Assembly: GCA_963693305.1 (NCBI GenBank)
Contig: OY855905.1
Coordinates: forward strand, 3,970,701-4,034,700
Reading direction: 5' to 3'
Length of the DNA stretch: 64,000 nt
DNA from: Meandrina meandrites
Taxonomy: Eukaryota > Cnidaria > Anthozoa > Scleractinia > Meandrinidae
The notes under the pieces: model-generated
What the model was told of the DNA's origin: nothing
Seen by the model: only the letters and a program-made list of their open reading frames with translations
The model's database searches: none
Shown here: positions 20,666 through 33,801 of the stretch, in pieces
Layout: each line of letters opens with the position of its first letter
How positions within the stretch are numbered: the first letter of the stretch is position 1
Program-made: the position numbers and the translations under genes

Positions 20666-22385
20666 GTTTCCATACTGTGCTTTGTAAATTTGTGTGGAAC
20701 ATTGTGACGGATGACTCGAGTACGGAATACCGCACTAACCCGAGACTTGGACAAGCAGTATATCTGGTAATTTTCTACAACCTATAATATTCTTGATTTT
20801 TTTACTTAATAGTTTTGGATTTACTTTTCTGCGGCGTGACAGTGAAAACCAACTAGAAATTCAGTTTTACGGTCCAAACTAACCAAGCGAAAAACGTAAT
20901 GGCGGAAAGTGCCACGGATTAGTGATTGTGCGTATTTTTTCTTTTTTTATTTTCGTCCTACCGTACTTTGAATTCATTCTTTTTTTTTTATTTTCCATTT
21001 TTTTCCCATTCACATAAGTCTGTTTTGTTGAAACACGGATATTTTTTATACGGAAATCAATTTCAAAACACACCGTTCACGAAAATTCTGTTCTTTCTCG
21101 CATTTTAATGGCGTGTCACGGTTTTAAGCCTTTTTCGGATATAACTCGTTGAGTTTTTTTAAAAGCATACAAGCTGCAAATGGGTAATTGATACTATCAT
21201 ACTTTTAACTGATAATCCTTTTAAAACATTTTTTGTTTGTATCAATTACATAAAATAAATTGAAACATTGTGGTAATAATACAACATATTCAGTATTGAT
21301 CGGACTGTAGTTTTTTTTTTCTGACAGAATGTTAAAACTTCCTTGCACGCTTAAGCTTCGGGGAGGCGAAACCCTGGATCCTGAATTTTGGTACCTTTTA
21401 AGTTGATGTTAAATTCGTACAAGCATAAAATATAGAGCGCGGTTTTTATTATGAATCACGGGAATTTATTTTATCGCACGTGCTACCGCCATGCAGAAAT
21501 GAGGTAAATAGCCTATTTAATTGCTCTTTGACTCATGCAGTAAAAATAATTATCTTATAACGCAATTTCGCTTTAACCGTTCACATTTGAAGCGAAACTT
21601 TAAGAAATGCCCGCGAAGTTTCGTTAATCGGTTTAACGTTGCGACAGCAACTCACCCTTCAAAATGGAGCGCCTCGCAAAGAACAAAGAAATATAGAAAA
21701 TTGCTTTTATTAATGATTTGTTTTTTCTCACTAAAGTAAATATTAGCCTTCTAACGAAAAGTTATCTTTCGGATCACGCATTACCTGCGAGCATATTTAC
21801 ACACGATTACAAGAAATTAAACTTTCTGAGAAACTTTTTTGGCCGTCCATGTTTATAAGGTAATTTCATATGGCTCTGTTAGTCTAGCCTTTTCTTCAGT
21901 TTGCAGAAACTGTTTTTGTTAGCACGTTTTGCATACGAATAAAAGGTGTCGATTGTGTATTGTTTTACTGTGAATAGCTAAGTTCGGTCTCAAAAGGACA
22001 ACGGCTTTAGACGTACAAACAAAACTATCTGCCCAGCAAGGGACATTTTCCCATATTTTATTTCCTTAACCAACCTTATTATTTTGCCTGGTTTCAACTA
22101 TTTGCGCTTAGCTAGTTAATCCTTCTCTCTTTTTCTGCACATTTTTAAGAGTTAACCACGCAGGCAGAGATTGAAATCCAGTCTCGCTCGCTGATCAATA
22201 AACGTTTGATTGGCAGATCTTGACAAGCAGGTGGTATTCTAATGACATTTGTCATAAACATACTATCAATAATTATGATTTAAGTCACTTTGAAAGCATC
22301 GTTATGCCGCATCTGTTAACTCAGACCTATCAGCTTGGGGTATAATCAACTGCGTTCTCTTTTCGAAGCGGGACATCGCACGACC

Positions 22386-24750
22386 ATGCAACCGGATTAC
22401 ACGTCTTCAAGCCACTGGCCCAGTCTGTCACAGAACTGGCTGTATCCCCCGATGAGTCCGTCTCCATATTTTGCCATGCAGCCGGGACTACATCCTGACT
22501 CCATGAAAAACACGAGTCGTTTTTCAGAGCAGATGTTTCATAATTCCCCAGGAGATAAACACGCGCCTCTTGCACCTCATCTTAACCCGAGTGGGCTATC
22601 TCCTTCTTATTCACCGCCCAGCTATCCTCTAACCACCCGCGGAAACAGTTATTTCCCTCGAAACCCACTGCGTCGAGAGGTATTATTAAGAGATCCTTAT
22701 CAATTGGTAGAACGAGGTGCGATGGACCCTTGCTTCAACCAGATGTTGGAACAAAACAAGGAGTCGAGCACAGAAAGTAAGTACAATTGTTTTATTTTTT
22801 TATTATTGAACGAAACTTTCATTGATATAACTTACGGTTTCTAATAGTTTGTGTATAAAACCATTATCATTGCAATATTTTGTCCATAAAACCCATTATT
22901 CCAGGCGAGGCAAGCAAATGGGCTAATTTTCATTAACACACGTCTGCACAGATCGCGAAGGAACCCAACCCGAAAGCTCACCGAGCCGTTAATAATTTAT
23001 GTTTGTTGGAAATGCTCGTTCGTACTTGAGCAAAAGTGCTTTTCGTTTGATTTTCTGAAAAACATACAGCTAAAATGAGCAAACTGTTTGCGTCTCGTCA
23101 ATACAACGATCAAGTAATTTGAATTCACTCGTGTTTCTTTTGGATAATGGGGTTGTTATGGAATCAAATCGCCCCACTTATTAGCTCCGTTCTAAAAGGC
23201 GAAGGTGCGTTACTGTGATGTTGCTTAAACGTCAATCTTGCATACGAGTTTCAATATTGTTTCATTACATAGAATAAGGTGCGGGAAGCATTGTATTTAG
23301 AGAGTGTTTTTCTCATTTTTATGTCTTAAAAAGTGTTGATTTGACAATATAAAACGGTCGACCAAACAATAGCACCCCATTGATTGCAGAAAATAACAAA
23401 ACGCGTGCGGCAGTTTCTTTGCCAAACAAAATATACATTTGATTGCCTTTACTGGTAGGAAACGAAACAACCTGTTCATTGGTGTGTTCAATTTTATGTT
23501 TGAAAAAAAATATGAAAGTCAAATTCTTCCGTGTAAATCGGCTGGATTTTTCCTGCGGATCACGATCACCAAACAATAGGAACGTATAAAGATGATTGCC
23601 ACATTATATATCATAAGCATGCTTGTAATGGTGCTTCTTACAGCTCAAATTTGTCTTAATTTCTACGGTCCTCTTAGCTTGTAAAGTTAAAAATATGTTC
23701 CCAAACAGAATGTACTCGTCACTTCGCCGATTTTGAAACGTAACTTTTTCGACCTATTTTTTTTCATTTCAATATCTTTACATTTGCTTTTTATCAGATA
23801 ACCTACCATAGATAACTTTTAAACGTTTCGTTAAATAAATTTTGGGTATAACAAAATTCATTGACACGTGCAAATGGAACCAATTCAAGTTCCAACTGTC
23901 AGTTTATTTGTAGGCAAACGCTGATTGGACAAACTTATTTTTATTGATCGATGATTGACAGTTTACAAATGTCCATAACGAAAATTTTCATGTATGCGGT
24001 ACAGAAACAGGTTTCTTATTTCAGCACGTGGTGATTTTTTTTTTTTTCAAAGGCCTTCTCCGACTTTTAAAATTATGCCTTTAAAACCACCATTAGTTGC
24101 TATCATTTTTCTGTCCGATACATTTTACTTTCAGTGATGAATTAATTCATTTTTCCAGTTTCCATTGTTCATCAATCGGCTATATTTGCCGGAAAATTCA
24201 CATGTCTCCTTATTTGAATAAGTGTTCCCATCGGCATTTGTATATTTTTCCCCCATACCCCATGTCTAATTTGCAAAAATAGCGCTTCACAGGCTGCACT
24301 CTGACAATTAAACAATTTTTCCAATAAAATATCTCCTGCGGAGCTTGTCTTCTTCATCCACAACTGCGACTTTTATAATAAGTTCCAAAACTAAATACGT
24401 TAGTGAGATATGCAGCGAGGTTTCTTTATTGTTCATGTAATGGTATTTGCACACAAAACTTTTAAACGTTTATCCCCTTTTTTGCAGACCCACCAGGTTT
24501 GGAAGTCACCAGCTCCCGTCTAATGAATGGCAAAGCTGCAATTAGACCTCAACGAGGGCGCACCGTTTTTTCTGCCCATCAACTGAACGAGTTGGAAAAT
24601 GTTTTTGTCATTGATCAATACATCTCGGGGCAACAAAGAAGACGACTTTCGTCTCAGCTTGGCTTGACCGAGACGCAAGTGCGTGTCTGGTTTCAGAATC
24701 GCCGGATAAAATGGAGGAAGAACAAGATGGAACGAAAGATGCGGCCTTAG
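22386..24750 (+). CDS. Not-like homeobox transcription factor 1, 217 aa
   Basis: Exons 22386-22776 and 24488-24750, joined in phase 1 across GTAAGT..TTTTGCAG; total 654 nt. The first in-frame ATG is at 22386. Residues 1-130 are Ser/Pro/Tyr-rich and look disordered. The homeodomain is about residues 151-210, with RTVFS at the N-terminal arm and WFQNRRIKWRK in helix 3 (Gln50, Asn51), followed by a 7-residue tail. It should bind TAAT-type DNA in the nucleus. The exon structure, length and homeodomain position match the gene at 31109-33801, so the two are tandem paralogues. This copy is the more diverged (VFVIDQYISGQQRRRL in helices 1-2), so Not-class membership rests partly on its neighbour. No clear eh1 repressor motif is visible. 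Confidence 0.88.
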
Positions 24751-25024
24751 CTGAACTCTGTATGTTACTGAATGCTGGATGTTTGACAAGCTATTTCTCT
24801 GCAGGTGGATATGTACAAACAATGTATAAGGGGTTTTTGAGAAGAACCTTTCTTTCAAAACAAACACCTCTTGGTTTTAGTCAGTAGCTACATAAAGCAG
24901 GCTAAGGTAACATAGGTGTTAGGAATACAAGGGTTAGAAAGCTATCATTTTATCGGTAAAGGCTTTGAATTCAAGACTGATGTGCGTCTTAGCAGCTCCT
25001 TAGCATGCATTCAATTTAATAGCA

Positions 25025-25030
25025 AATAAA
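25025..25030 (+). other. Poly(A) signal of Not-like gene 1
   Basis: AATAAA 275 bp after the stop codon. Confidence 0.5.
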
Positions 25031-27198
25031 GACGCGGAGTTTTAAATTACTATCCACATGATCGTTATTTAAAATCTCCTCCCGGCAGTCATAAATTTCT
25101 TTTAATAATATTGGTTTTGGGCTAGTGATGCACAGTATTACCGACACGCAGTTTATGAACTTTCCTGTTCTTGCCACGTCTCTTTTAATGAGTTCATTGA
25201 TGGTGTATGGAGACTGTAGGTATTCACGTAACTTTAAGGACGTAAAAAAACAAAAGTTTTCAATTAAAATAAAAATAATTCAGTCATGTTTAAGGAGGTG
25301 TAAGAATTGATTGTAGGTTGGATGGTATAGACCTTTTTGTGCCTCACTGACAGTTAAATGAATTTTGCCAATTTGTCATTTACCAGTGAGCTATCATTAA
25401 TGCCAGAAAAGGTTTGTCATTCAAAATGTCGACCCATTTCTCAGTTGTCAGTTAAAATTTTGCCTGTTTGTCCGTTGCTAGTAATTTTTAAAACACTTCC
25501 TACAGTAGTTCACGCTACTTACAATACCATTCTCTCCTTATACAATACTTACTACTATGCGATACTAGTACAACTTGCATCCAAAAATATCACATCACTT
25601 ACAATGTTACACTACTCATGACATTTATACTTACATTCCTTTCTTGATTTATTAACTTATCTGTGAACTCAGAATTTTTTTTTTCTGAGTTCTTCTCTCC
25701 ACACAACTGATTATTCATTCCATTGTCATTTGCTTACTCTGAGAATATTACGTTACGTGTGACTGCGTGATGGAGTTAAATGTGTGTGTTCATTGACTCA
25801 ATGTGATTGTGCAGTGCAGTCGTTGTGCCACATATTGACCCACGATTGACAATTTCTCACTGCTAGAGTTCTCAATAGCTCAGCGGCAAAACAGCGGCAT
25901 TACAGAGAAAAGGAGAAAAAGAGTGCAAACACCTAAAAGTAAAAGAAAAGATTAAGGTATTTGTATGGCTTTTCCATTGTGACGTAGTAAGGAATAGTTT
26001 TTGTTTTGTCGTATTGTGAGAGGAAAAAGGAGAAGTTTTCCACCTTGGGGGGAATCATGCGTATTTTTATTTTGCATACTCAGACATAAAAATGGTGATT
26101 AAAACAGTAGAAGTCTATTCGTCAGATCTGTAAAAGGTTTGGCTTTAACCCTATATACTAGATGGGGCGATGGATTTGTTTGTCCGTTGTCAGTAACGCA
26201 TGTTCGATGCTAAAATATGTCAGTCTTGTCAGTGAAAACGGCGAGCTCTTTTCCGGCTATAAGTGGCAATTTGCTGTTTGTCAATTATCGGTAATGTAAT
26301 GTAATGTTGGCATGAAACACAGTTTCATGCAAGAGATAGATAGTTTTTCTTTGATACTGGGGGCATCAAATAAAATCCAATGCCTCATAGTTTGTTTTGA
26401 AGACTAATTTTATTTCTTGTAAAAGTCTCTACTACATAAATCAAAGCTCAACATAAACAAATTATAAGTTTTGAGCGACTTCCTAAACCAGGTTATCTTT
26501 CAAAAAGTGTAAACTTTATTAAACGTATTTTTCCTTTTTACTTTTTACTGCATGCGAATTTATCTGGCAAAGCAAAACTATAATAGCATATGAAATATCT
26601 GTAATTAACGTTAATCGAGTGTTGTATACAGTTTACTGGACGAATGTGCACTCTAAATTGCTACCTTGTGAACAAATAAAATAACAACTGTTCTAGCTAT
26701 ACAAATTGCTTTTTTACGGCATCCGTTTAATAATTGTCAAGGACTTCAAGAGATTGGTTGGTCTGAAACGTTTGTAGGCGGCTTTCGCTGACTTTTGTTA
26801 CATGTTTGGCTCTTCAAAATTCACATAAACTCTACATCCCATAACACGGTCGTTCTCGGCTTATCGTATCAAATAGCTTCAAGTGTGCCTAAAAAATAAA
26901 CCCTTCAAAAAACGGCACACTGTAATCCCAACCGCGCTGATATGCCTCAAAATCTTAAACTCAAATGTACATATCAGCAAAGCCTTTTAAATATGAACCC
27001 ATGGCATTTCGTTAAACTTTGCTGATGAAATACAATTGATAATTTCTTAGGGAATGTAAGCCTCCCCTTTTGAGTTACTTTATATCGTTAAATTGGATCC
27101 ACGCAACTGTGTATGACGCTTGTTTTCCCTTCATTTAGAACGTAAACTGAGTACGCGATTAGAAAAAGCATCTGCAAATCGATAAGTACCCTCCCCCT

Positions 27199-27215
27199 CC
27201 CCCCCCCCCCCCCCC
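27199..27215. repeat. C17 homopolymer tract
   Basis: Uninterrupted C run; one of eleven G/C tracts of 14 nt or more in the window. Confidence 0.9.
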
Positions 27216-27367
27216 ACTCGAAATAGGCCTGTAAAAACGGCCATTGAAGAAACAAACAATGTTATTTGTGATAATCAGAATTAACATAAATTCATATTTT
27301 GCCGACACGGAACAGAGAACTGGGTGCGAGCGTAGCACGCTAGGACTTACGGTTAGCGTGTTCAAGA

Positions 27368-27933
27368 GGGCGTTTTCCATTTGTAAACAATTTCCGAAAA
27401 TTTCCGTTGGAAATTTCCGTTCGGGAAGAGGCCGTTCCATTTAGATACTAACCTCATTCGTTCTCAGGCTCAGGACGTTTTACCAGTAAACTGACAGCAC
27501 AACAAACATAAGCTTATTAGTCGAGAATAACCAAGACGAAAATTCGCGTATGAAAATACAACATCCTGAATAAAATTAATGCGGTAAGTAACTAAATTTG
27601 TCTTACTAATTACTAGCAATTCTCACCTGCGGTTGTACAGCTATGATCCAAGAACGCATCTGCGCGAATTGTTCGAAAACCACATAAAGGGCACATCAAC
27701 AAAGACGCCATGTTTGTTTTTTTTTTCGTGGGCAAAAACCGCGCCAAGGAGCATCGCGCTAGTGGAACGAGTCAAATGGTACAGGATTTTCCGATCATTT
27801 CGGTAAAAACGAGAAAAGAGGAATACCTCTGAAGGTATTCCTCTCAGTTTCCGAAAAATTTCCAGTGGAAAAGTCTGTTCCATTTGATTGTTCACCGGAA
27901 CAATCAGTTTCTCCGTGCAAATGGAAAACGCCC
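27368..27933. mobile_element. Putative 566-bp element with 16-bp TIRs
   Basis: gggcgttttccatttg (27368-27383) is perfectly inverted at 27918-27933. Further ccgttccattt and ttccg motifs recur inverted inside. No transposase ORF and no obvious target duplication, so class unassigned. Confidence 0.5.
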
Positions 27934-30900
27934 AGAGTCTGTTAAGAAACTTGTGACATTCCACGGTTTGTGAAAATATTGGTCTTCAATTATTGTTTTC
28001 TTTTATCATTGTGATATCATTGTTCTTTGTTTATATGAGCCTTAAAAGGTTTCGCCATAGCATTGGTGAAGTACAAAATAATGTTGTACACCACTCGGCG
28101 CAAAGCAGGTAGACTAAAAGTTATCAAGCCGCGGCATCTCCGGACTTATTTCCTTAAATATGTTCCTAGAACACCATTGTACCTGTAAATGCAATTTACA
28201 GACTTAAAGAGAACTGACGGTCATTTTACTATTTAGTTATAACTGTAAGCTAGACAACCAACGGTTTCAGTGGGTCCGACTCGATCGCGATCATTGTATT
28301 TTAACATACGATAGCATGTTCAATATTTACCGGTAAATAAATAGCGTATCATATCAACTGTAAGAATATAATACAGGTATCTCATATCAGTTCGTACAAT
28401 AAATAAAAGGCTAGTAATATAATAGCGTATTTCTTTGACCAACCAAACAGATTCATTGTTCTGAACACGGTGGATTCATCGGCATCATAATATAATCATA
28501 TATCCAAAAAGTATCAAGCGGCTCTTTCAGCATAAGCGAGTTTTTTCTCGTGCTAATCAGGCTTTATAAAGGAAGATTAGTATGATCCGCGGGAGTATTT
28601 GTTAGAGTGTCTAGCACACGTGCATTGCTCGAGGCATTTTTGTCTTATTCACCGCAAAAATCTACAGAACGTACCACTGATCCTTATATTATTTACCGGA
28701 ACAGTATTCAGATATCGGCTCAGCTGTGTACGGCTTGTTTGCAAGTTATGACTAAGATTGTTTAATTTGGCACATCGCTTTATAAACACACATTTTAACT
28801 TTCGTAGGCTGTTCATATATTCATTGCTTTTATTCTGCGTAAAAGATGCTCTTGTGGTCTCTGTTCATGTCTTTGCAGGTACACAAATTGCTTCCTTTTA
28901 AATTACATTCGGTTAAACCCACAGCCCCGCACAATAGCTAACTCGCCGATCGCTGAAAACGTGATCGCACACAAAGACCTCCATTATGTTGTGTCAGTAC
29001 GATCAATTTCGGTTACTAAGTTGCAAGTTATAGTTCAGAAGCATTCGTGGCCTTTTTAACAAAACGAAAAGAGATCTTTGAATTAATTAGCAAAAAGCAA
29101 CAGGCAGATAGCACGCAACTTCTGCTCACACCACAACGAACACCTGACCGCACCTGCTTTGACAGACCGGGAGAATAAAATTACCTTTAAATCAAAGCAC
29201 ATGTCTTACTTCTATCAAGATTATAACGCTTTGCCCGGCGAAGGCACCACTTTCCAGCCCCTATTTGACAGGATTGTGGCAGTATGTTTTAGAAAGAGTA
29301 AACGAGGACAAATTAAACGCATAAATGAACACAGAAATGTTAATTAACCATTAATGTGATAGCTAGTGCTTCGTTTGTTAAAAGTGCTCGCTACTAATTA
29401 TTCTTATTTCGGGACATCGCGTAATGGTACTGTACGGGAAGGACTTAGAGCCGGCTTTGTGGGTGAATGATAAGCTTGAATGCTTAATCCGTTTTTTGTG
29501 CTATTTCAGCGATCTATAAATAAAAACTAAGCCTGTTCCAGAAGTCTGGTTAGTTCGCAACGCAAGAAGAGCGATAGCCTGCGTTGCAGACGAACTAAAC
29601 CCTTAGTAATAATCGGAGAGAAACGCAATAAATAGAAACATATTTTTTTATTTCTGACTCGCCGATTCGCTAATCCCCACCGAACCGATCGAACGTCTGA
29701 TTCATCGACATCATTGTACCGCTTCTGCAATGCTGTTTAGAAAAATTAACATATGCTACCTTGTCTTTCAGACGGATTAGTTTACTTTCCAAACTACACG
29801 GTTTAATATTAATTATTTGTATTAGCTCCCGTTAATCATATGGGCTCACTTTCTTAGAGAAAACGTTCTTCGGCTTTACTCCAGGCTTCCGTAATGGCCC
29901 GCGTGTGAAGAAACTATCAAGGTTAATTCGTGAATTTATTGAGAAATTTCCGTAACCTAGACTGTGAAACTCTAGATGTAAACATAGGAACTCAGTGCTA
30001 TTATTTTGCTTCTTCATATGGTAAGGAATTAAGCCTCTCTGTATATATACATCATAACTATATAATATAGCTATATTATATAGCAACAAGCATTGACGGC
30101 GCTCCCCGCGGTCCACGGATAGGTGTCGCCTCACTTGACGGTCTTGGTCCAAAATATTGTCATGGCTTAATTGTTCACAGCATGTAGTTAAATGTATTTT
30201 CCTTTGTTTTCTTTCACGCGGTTATAAGGAGTGAAAACGAAAGTCAATTTTACTCAGACGGATACAAAGTTGTAATAATTATTTCTCCAAGTCGGCAAGA
30301 AATGCGGCTGAAAATTGAGGAAAGCTAAATGAATTGATTTAACTTGAAAAATGCACGATAATTACGGGAAAAACTTACAGCTGAAGTTACATACTCAAAA
30401 CGAGCTCACTTTCTATTTTTGAACGAATACTGAAATGTTTTCTGCGTTGTTGTGATTATTCAAAAACAATTCTAAAGCATTTGCGTCGAACCAATATGCC
30501 CGTCATCATATCCACCGGTCCAATATGAAAATGAAATATTATTATTCTTGACTTCGATTCGTTATTTAGCACATTGTGAATTTTCTCTCACTCAACTATA
30601 GCTAGGCTTGTTTATTTTAACACATTTTTATTGCATTATTAAAGCAATTAACAAGTCAACATAACGTCAGACACTGGTAATTTTCTTTAAAAAGCTCATT
30701 CATTCATCTCACAAAAATTTGCGTGTTATAATTATTTTGCACTGAGGTCGTAAGGGTTTCAATAATACATGAGGGGAATGATTTTAAACAATGGCGTATT
30801 TGTACAAAGTTCTAGACGTCGACAAAAGAACATCAGCTAGTGGGAGAGCAAAAAACATTAATTTTAAATGCGTATAACCACCAACAAACAGCGAAAATAA

Positions 30901-31108
30901 AGAGAACATTGTCTTTTGATGGCTCCCTTGTGACCATATTCTTAGACGTTGCTAGAGAATGTAAAACTTGCGCGCAAAAATGTGACATAGATTGAATTGG
31001 GGTAAAGCAGAGAGAGGAAGATATAATGTGTCTATTACCTCGTCGACGCCAAACGCGTTAAGTCCTTTCACACGTATTGCGCTAATTATTGCACACTCTT
31101 CAGTGAAC

Positions 31109-33801
31109 ATGCAACCCGGCGAAAGATCTCCTCCTTTGAAGGCAACCAGCGAGACTTTAACACCTTGCCCTTGCAACGCCTGTTTTCCAAGAAAAGATTT
31201 CAACAGCGAGGCTCTGTTGCCGCATCCTAGAGAATTTTACAACCACAATCACCTTGTTAGTTTTGGTCCGCAGATGTCCGTGTTTCCTTTTGCACCGATC
31301 CCAGGTTCGCCGACCAGCCTATATGCGGCTCACAGCCTACACAGAGCGCGCTATCCCAGAGAGATGTTTGCCCCAGAAGGCCGATACAGTTTGGCTCACG
31401 GCGTACAAGACATACCTAAGCGAAGCACCCTTCATGAAGGGCATTTGGTTCAAAGCCAAGCTTTACAACCTCGAAGCTCTGATGCAACTGCGAGTTACTG
31501 GCAGCAGCCTAGCAGTAAGTAATCAAAAGTAAATTATAAAATTCGTTTCATTCCTCGAAAATTGCAGCAGAGGCACGTTTTTGCACTCTTGTTAGAGATT
31601 TGAAGTAATTGGAGCGAAAGTTCGCATTTGCCACTGCGCGCTCAGCGAAAATTGGTGTCGAGAAAAACCTGCTGACAAATATTTTGCGCCTTTCAAGTAA
31701 ACATCGTGTCCTTTTTCGTTAATGCGCAACGAGGGACCATTAAGTTTATGCAGCCTGTATAGATTATTAAAGACAAACTCCTGTCGTGTAAAGGCGATAA
31801 ATTGATCTCTCAAAACTTTAGCATTCCTAATTACGTAATTATCATTCACTTTACAGTCACGAGAAACGTCCCGATAGTAAATTTCCAGCGTGCATACGTT
31901 TTAAATATTTGAACTAGCTAGCTGTACACTTTTCAATATTTCAATATTTCACTTCTCAAACCGTGAACATCAAAGATTTTTCGTTTGGTTTTAATTATTT
32001 CTGCTTAACTTGGGATTGGCAGGCTAAACGACTTACAAATGAATGGCAATTTGTTTTGTCGTTTGTCATTTAGGGACCTAAAATTGTGACGTTTGAAAAG
32101 GTGTATGACATAAGCTTTCTTTGTGAAGCCTTTCCGGTGCGGAAGACATAATTTTGTTGTTTTAGAGCTTGATTATGCTTGAAAAGTTTGTTTTGTATGT
32201 GTTTTTCAAAACAGAAGTAGCTTAGTCTCATTCCTGCAAGAAATATTGGTTACCCTGCATGGGCCTCTCTTAGTATTATAACTAATATTGTTGCTGATAT
32301 AAGTTACAGCTGATAACTGGAAACGCCTTGGCCGGTTCCCCAATAATAAAAACACAATTTTAAAAGTAAAATCTGATGAGAATATGTACAGCTTTGTAGA
32401 AACAAGCATTCGCTTCTATTCTTAATTCAGTTTTCCCAAAGGGTTGGTATTGAAATTTCATTCCATTTGCACTAATTTTGTGTATAGCTTTCGCCGTTGG
32501 AAGAATCGAGTTTAATCAATACTTTCTTCAGCTGCTGAATTCAGTTTGAATTTTTAAATTCGTTCATGGGAAGTGGTACCACTCAGTCTATTTGTTCCTC
32601 GATACATATCTGTCGATTTATGACAGTACCCTAATTGCTGATTAGCGGGCATCAAAATAAAGAGAGTTAAGGAGATTACAAGTGTTTTAATTAATGAAAA
32701 AGTCGCACTTTCATTTCACTACCTCGAGTACAGAAGCGACATTGCATGCGGTAGGGCGGAGAATTTTTTGCTGTATCGTCTGTTCACAGAGGTCGATTCT
32801 AACTCCTTATTCCTGAAAATTCATTGGAAATCATCCCAAAAAGCCCTGGTAGGTCTGGCTTAGTCGAAAATAAACAATCTCCTCGGTCACAGAAAGGGAA
32901 TTAACTCAAACTCTGGTTAATCGTAGGGAGTTTTGGCTCAACTATCCTTGATTTTTTCAACCTTGAAATTACTGCTAAAAAATTCTCCATATTTTTCTGA
33001 ACGTTTTGCTTTTTGAGTGATGGAAATCAGCCTAATAGAAGCAGAGTTATGAATTTTTAAATATTATTCTAATTAGCAATTTATTAATGACAATTCAAAT
33101 ACAAGAGCAAGTATGCGTTGCCTTCATATTATTTATTCGCGCTTTCGTTCCACTCTCAGATCTGCTAAATTTTCATGACAGTCGAAAGAACTTTTCACTC
33201 GTTTGGAAGGCGTAAGATTTCAACACTTAGCTCGTTTAACCGTACGCAATTTTGTGATGAAACATGCTATTGCTACATAGGGCGATCTTCGGAAGACTTT
33301 CGGGGATGTAGCAACGCTCGGCTCGGTCGGCGGGTGATTTTCGGAAGTCTTTGAAAGTCTTCGTGTTATCTTCGGAAACCATGAATTGCAAGTCTTCCTG
33401 GTCAACTCTACTGAGAATCTGCGCAGTAATTTAACTTGGCCTCGACGAGCAAACACTAAAAGGAAACTCCCCCCCCCCCCCCCCCCCCCGAATAAATGAA
33501 AGGTCATAAAATAGCAAATAAGCGAAGCTGAACAGCTTATTTCAATTCCTTTAAAGGTGTAGGTCCAATGGAAAAGCCACGACGCATGCGTACTGTGTTC
33601 TCTCCGCAACAGCTCGAGAGACTGGAGCGACACTTCAAGAATCAACAGTACGTTGGCAGTGCACAGCGGATTTACATCGCCGCACAGCTTGGCCTCTCAG
33701 AGACACAGGTCAAAGTGTGGTTCCAGAACCGAAGAATAAGATGGAGAAAACAAGTGCTCGGTAGCGCGAACACAGCGGTAAAACCTGAGGAAGAGTCATA
33801 A
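31109..33801 (+). CDS. Not-like (NOTO/floating head type) homeobox transcription factor 2, 216 aa
   Basis: Exons 31109-31514 and 33557-33801, joined in phase 1 (donor GTAAGT, acceptor TTTAAAG); 651 nt. ATG at 31109 is the first in frame. The homeodomain is about residues 143-202: RTVFSPQQLERLERHF, NQQY in the loop before helix 2, and QVKVWFQNRRIRWRKQ in helix 3. The QLERLE..QQY combination is characteristic of vertebrate Not/floating head homeodomains, from family knowledge. FNSEALL (about 37-43) is at best a degenerate eh1-like motif. A nuclear DNA-binding regulator, probably of axial or gut/neural patterning by analogy. A C21 tract lies about 65 bp before the homeodomain exon. Confidence 0.9.
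33469..33489. repeat. C21 homopolymer tract
   Basis: In the intron of Not-like gene 2, 68 bp upstream of its second exon. Confidence 0.9.

Larger units (their letters stand above)
14895..22385. other. 7.5-kb intergenic region without recognisable genes
   Basis: Both strands were read. It holds a MITE (15111-15478), two inverted copies of a dispersed repeat (16264-16320 and 20174-20234), an AT microsatellite, a pyrimidine-rich tract and a short hairpin, listed separately. ORFs here are short or low complexity. The 5' exon of GPCR-2 should lie near the start of it. Confidence 0.6.
24751..31108. other. 6.4-kb spacer between the homeobox genes
   Basis: No credible exon seen. Contains a poly(A) signal for gene 1, a C17 tract and a TIR-bounded repeat (27368-27933). 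Probable cis-regulatory territory for the second homeobox gene, by position only. Confidence 0.5.
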
